Position numbers and translations under genes: made by a program. The notes below the pieces were generated by a model that was not told the DNA's origin, searched no databases, and saw only the letters and a list, made by a program, of their open reading frames with translations. This document shows, one piece after another, positions 12,547-14,058 of a DNA stretch of 14,058 nt. Origin of the DNA: Pseudomonadota bacterium (GTDB lineage: Bacteria > Desulfobacterota > Desulfobacteria > Desulfobacterales > RPRI01); the NCBI GenBank assembly GCA_018819005.1, contig JAHJQU010000089.1, forward strand, positions 1 to 14,058. The letters run 5' to 3'. How positions within the stretch are numbered: position 1 is the first letter of the stretch; every line of letters begins with the position of its first letter.

Positions 12547-12777
12547 ATGCCAATTTTCGAGTACCATTGTGATAAATGTAACCATAATTTTGAATCTATA
12601 GTCTTTGGAAAAGAAAAACCGGCCTGCCCTTCCTGCAAAAGCAAAAAAATAAGAAAGCTTATGTCTACATGCGGTTTCATCAGCAAAGGAAGCGGCGGAG
12701 AAACAGTCAGGGCATCCTCCTCTTCATCGTCATGCGGAGGATGTTCCGCATCAAGCTGCGCAGGCTGCGGCCATTGA
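12547..12777 (+). CDS. FmdB family zinc-ribbon protein
   Basis: This 76-residue protein begins with the FmdB ribbon: MPIFEYHCDKC, then a second pair in CPSC. Cys8, Cys11, Cys27 and Cys30 would bind one zinc. The middle (KKIRKLMSTCGFISKGSGG) is typical. The C-terminal 20 residues are Ser, Cys and Gly only, apart from two Ala and the final His, with CGGC and CAGC(G)H patterns. These could bind metal but may be a flexible tail. FmdB was named as a putative regulator of a formamidase operon; the family is of unknown function. ATG 12547 follows GGAGA by seven bases. The stop overlaps the hemC start (TGATG), so the two are translated together. Confidence 0.88.
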   Translation: MPIFEYHCDKCNHNFESIVFGKEKPACPSCKSKKIRKLMSTCGFISKGSGGETVRASSSSSSCGGCSASSCAGCGH

Positions 12778-13703
12778 TGAAAACAAAGATCATAATAGGC
12801 ACAAGAGGAAGCAAGCTTGCACTCTGGCAGGCCGGCTGGGTCAGGACGGAGCTTTTACAAAAACACCGTGACTTAGAAGTTGAGCTTAAAATAATAAAAA
12901 CAAAGGGCGACAAGATTCTCGATGTTCCTCTGGCGAAGGTTGGCGGAAAGGGGCTCTTCGTTAAAGAGATAGAAGAAGCTCTAATTGAAAACCGCATCGA
13001 TATGGCCGTGCACAGTATGAAAGACATGCCGGCCGAAACGCTTGAAGGCCTCACTATCGGGGCAATCCCTGAACGGGAAAATCCGAGGGATGTTCTTATT
13101 TCAAAAAACGGGCTTTTTTTATCCGGGCTTCCGAAAAACAGCCGTATTGGCACAAGCAGCCTCCGCCGCATGGCACAGTTAAAGCATATAAGACCGGATC
13201 TGGTAATTTTACCATTGCGGGGCAATCTTGATACACGAATAAAAAAACTCGATTCGGGTGAGTATGACGCGATAATACTTGCAGCAGCAGGAATAAAACG
13301 TCTCGGGCTTGAAAAACTTATTACTGAATATCTTGATGAAGAAACAATGCTTCCGGCTGTCGGACAAGGAGCTTTATGTATTGAAATAAGAGAAAATGAT
13401 CCGAAGATATCAGGTTATACAACCGCATTAAATCATTCTCTGACCAGTGCAGTGGTATTGGGTGAGCGTGCTTTCCTTAAAAGGCTCGAAGGGGGTTGCC
13501 AGATTCCGATTGCAGGCCACGGGAAGACAGATAATAATAATTTCATGATAACCGGGCTCGTTTCCGATCTTGATGGAAAGATTGTTCTCAAAGACAAGCT
13601 TACAGGCCCCCTTGAATCATCGGAAAGCATAGGCATCGCTCTTGCTGACCGCCTCCTTTCCATGGGAGCTAAAAAATTGCTTGAAAACCTTGCGGCTCTG
13701 TAA
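12777..13703 (+). CDS. hemC: Porphobilinogen deaminase (hydroxymethylbilane synthase)
   Basis: HemC joins four porphobilinogen units into hydroxymethylbilane, on the route to uroporphyrinogen III. The 308-residue protein has the usual GTRGSKLALWQA start (8-19), VHSMKDMP with catalytic Asp83, and LRGNLDTRIKKLD (148-159). Cys241 in EGGCQIP attaches the dipyrromethane cofactor. ATG 12777 shares its A with the fmdB stop (TGATG); upstream in-frame starts would run inside fmdB. The stop codon lies within the left end of an inverted-repeat element (CTGTAAAAAG). A methyltransferase of the next pathway step follows after 143 bp, so they probably form one pathway cluster. Confidence 0.96.
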   Translation: MKTKIIIGTRGSKLALWQAGWVRTELLQKHRDLEVELKIIKTKGDKILDVPLAKVGGKGLFVKEIEEALIENRIDMAVHSMKDMPAETLEGLTIGAIPERENPRDVLISKNGLFLSGLPKNSRIGTSSLRRMAQLKHIRPDLVILPLRGNLDTRIKKLDSGEYDAIILAAAGIKRLGLEKLITEYLDEETMLPAVGQGALCIEIRENDPKISGYTTALNHSLTSAVVLGERAFLKRLEGGCQIPIAGHGKTDNNNFMITGLVSDLDGKIVLKDKLTGPLESSESIGIALADRLLSMGAKKLLENLAAL

Positions 13704-13825
13704 AAAGTGAAGACCTCACACAAAGCCTCAAAGATCACAAAGATAACTTATTAATATCAAAATGATTATTTTCTTAGTGATCTTAGTGATTTTGTGAGAA
13801 AATAAAGTTTTTTTTCGAGTCCATC
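13694..13825. repeat. Inverted-repeat element, copy C, diverged member of the dispersed family
   Basis: The left end GGCTCTGTAAAAAGT (from 13694) resembles the left ends of the elements at 6674-6778 and 11368-11490. The right end CGAGTCCATC (13816-13825) equals the complement of GATGGACTCG (6674-6683). Inside, CTCACACAAAGCC...AAGATCACAAAGA on the left pairs roughly with TCTTAGTGATC...TTTTGTGAG on the right. The 35-nt core shared by the other two copies is replaced by an AT-rich centre. The hemC stop codon lies inside it. Confidence 0.6.
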
Positions 13826-13846
13826 ATAATCAACTCACAGGAAAAA

Positions 13847-14058
13847 ATGGAAACTAAAAAAGGTAAAGTATATCTTGTAGGAGCAGGCCCGGGAGATCCG
13901 GGACTTATCACCGTAAAGGGCAGGGAATGCATTGAGCGCGCCGATGTGATTGTTTATGATTATCTCGCATCTCCTTCCCTTTTGAAATACGCAAAAAAAG
14001 AATCCGAAATCATTTATGTCGGGAAACAGGGAGGCGATCACACATTATCCCAGGAAGG
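13847..14058 (+). CDS. Uroporphyrinogen-III C-methyltransferase, N-terminal part (window ends within gene)
   Basis: Seventy codons are visible before the window ends. METKKGKVYLVGAGPGDPGL is the standard opening of SUMT/CobA enzymes: the GAGPGDPGL loop binds S-adenosylmethionine. ITVKGRECIERADVIVYDYL and VGKQGGDHTLSQE follow, all typical. SUMT methylates uroporphyrinogen III at C2 and C7 to precorrin-2, the branch to siroheme and cobalamin; many sulfate reducers also make heme through siroheme. In related bacteria this gene is often fused to hemD (uroporphyrinogen-III synthase), which cannot be seen here. ATG 13847 follows AGGA by six bases. The gene is downstream of hemC in the same pathway. 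Confidence 0.93.
   Translation, partial: METKKGKVYLVGAGPGDPGLITVKGRECIERADVIVYDYLASPSLLKYAKKESEIIYVGKQGGDHTLSQE

Noticed and set aside
12669..12776. 36-residue N-terminal extension of HemC
   Set aside because: It lies inside fmdB in another frame and is Arg-rich nonsense; ATG 12777 gives the standard HemC start.

Overview
The window looks like a moderately AT-rich chromosomal segment from an anaerobic deltaproteobacterium, most likely a Desulfobacterales-type sulfate reducer (Desulfobacterota). This is inferred from the mix of gene families: a PxxKW cysteine-rich protein, a TP0108-like phosphofructokinase, an FmdB zinc ribbon coupled to hemC, and hemC followed by uroporphyrinogen-III methyltransferase. 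The intergenic repeats are also of a kind I associate with that group. No rRNA, tRNA or species-specific marker is present, so the assignment is an inference.

Layout. 1-210: a dispersed-type inverted-repeat element. 211-3123 (+): cvpA-like, mazG, then hisH and hisF overlapping by 7 bp; a 209-bp gap of short tandem repeats separates mazG from hisH. 3143-6567 (-): DUF4124 envelope protein, ABM-domain protein, long class II aldolase, Nudix hydrolase (stop and start joined as TAATG) and a small hypothetical protein, with an 84-bp MITE candidate before the last. 6827-8710 (+): a TPR plus periplasmic-binding-protein lipoprotein of the PBP-activator type. It converges on pfk (8755-10083, -), and the 44 bp between them is entirely short tandem repeats. 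10266-11240 (-): kdsD. 11241-11935: no protein gene, but a promoter, terminator and long RNA hairpin. 11936-14058 (+): PxxKW protein, fmdB, hemC (TGATG junction) and the start of cobA/sumT.

How genes fit together: aldolase and phosphofructokinase belong to glycolysis/gluconeogenesis; kdsD feeds Kdo and LPS synthesis; HisH and HisF form imidazole glycerol phosphate synthase; HemC and the methyltransferase supply siroheme, cobalamin and, in many sulfate reducers, heme made through siroheme. MazG and the Nudix protein are nucleotide house-cleaning enzymes.

The most unusual material is non-coding. (1) At 11659-11756 a consensus promoter (upstream A/T tract, TTGACA, 17-bp spacer, TATATT, G+C-rich discriminator) lies about 60 nt before a strong intrinsic terminator, with no ORF between: a candidate small RNA. 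(2) At 11771-11910, just downstream and directly before the PxxKW gene, a 140-nt segment folds into one long nested hairpin with symmetric internal loops. (3) Almost every gap is filled by repeats: arrays of period 7 and 8, a MITE candidate with 6-bp flanking duplications, and a related family of inverted-repeat elements (6674-6778, 11368-11490, 13694-13825), two of which share a 35-nt core with one mismatch in opposite orientations. Two genes end inside such repeats.
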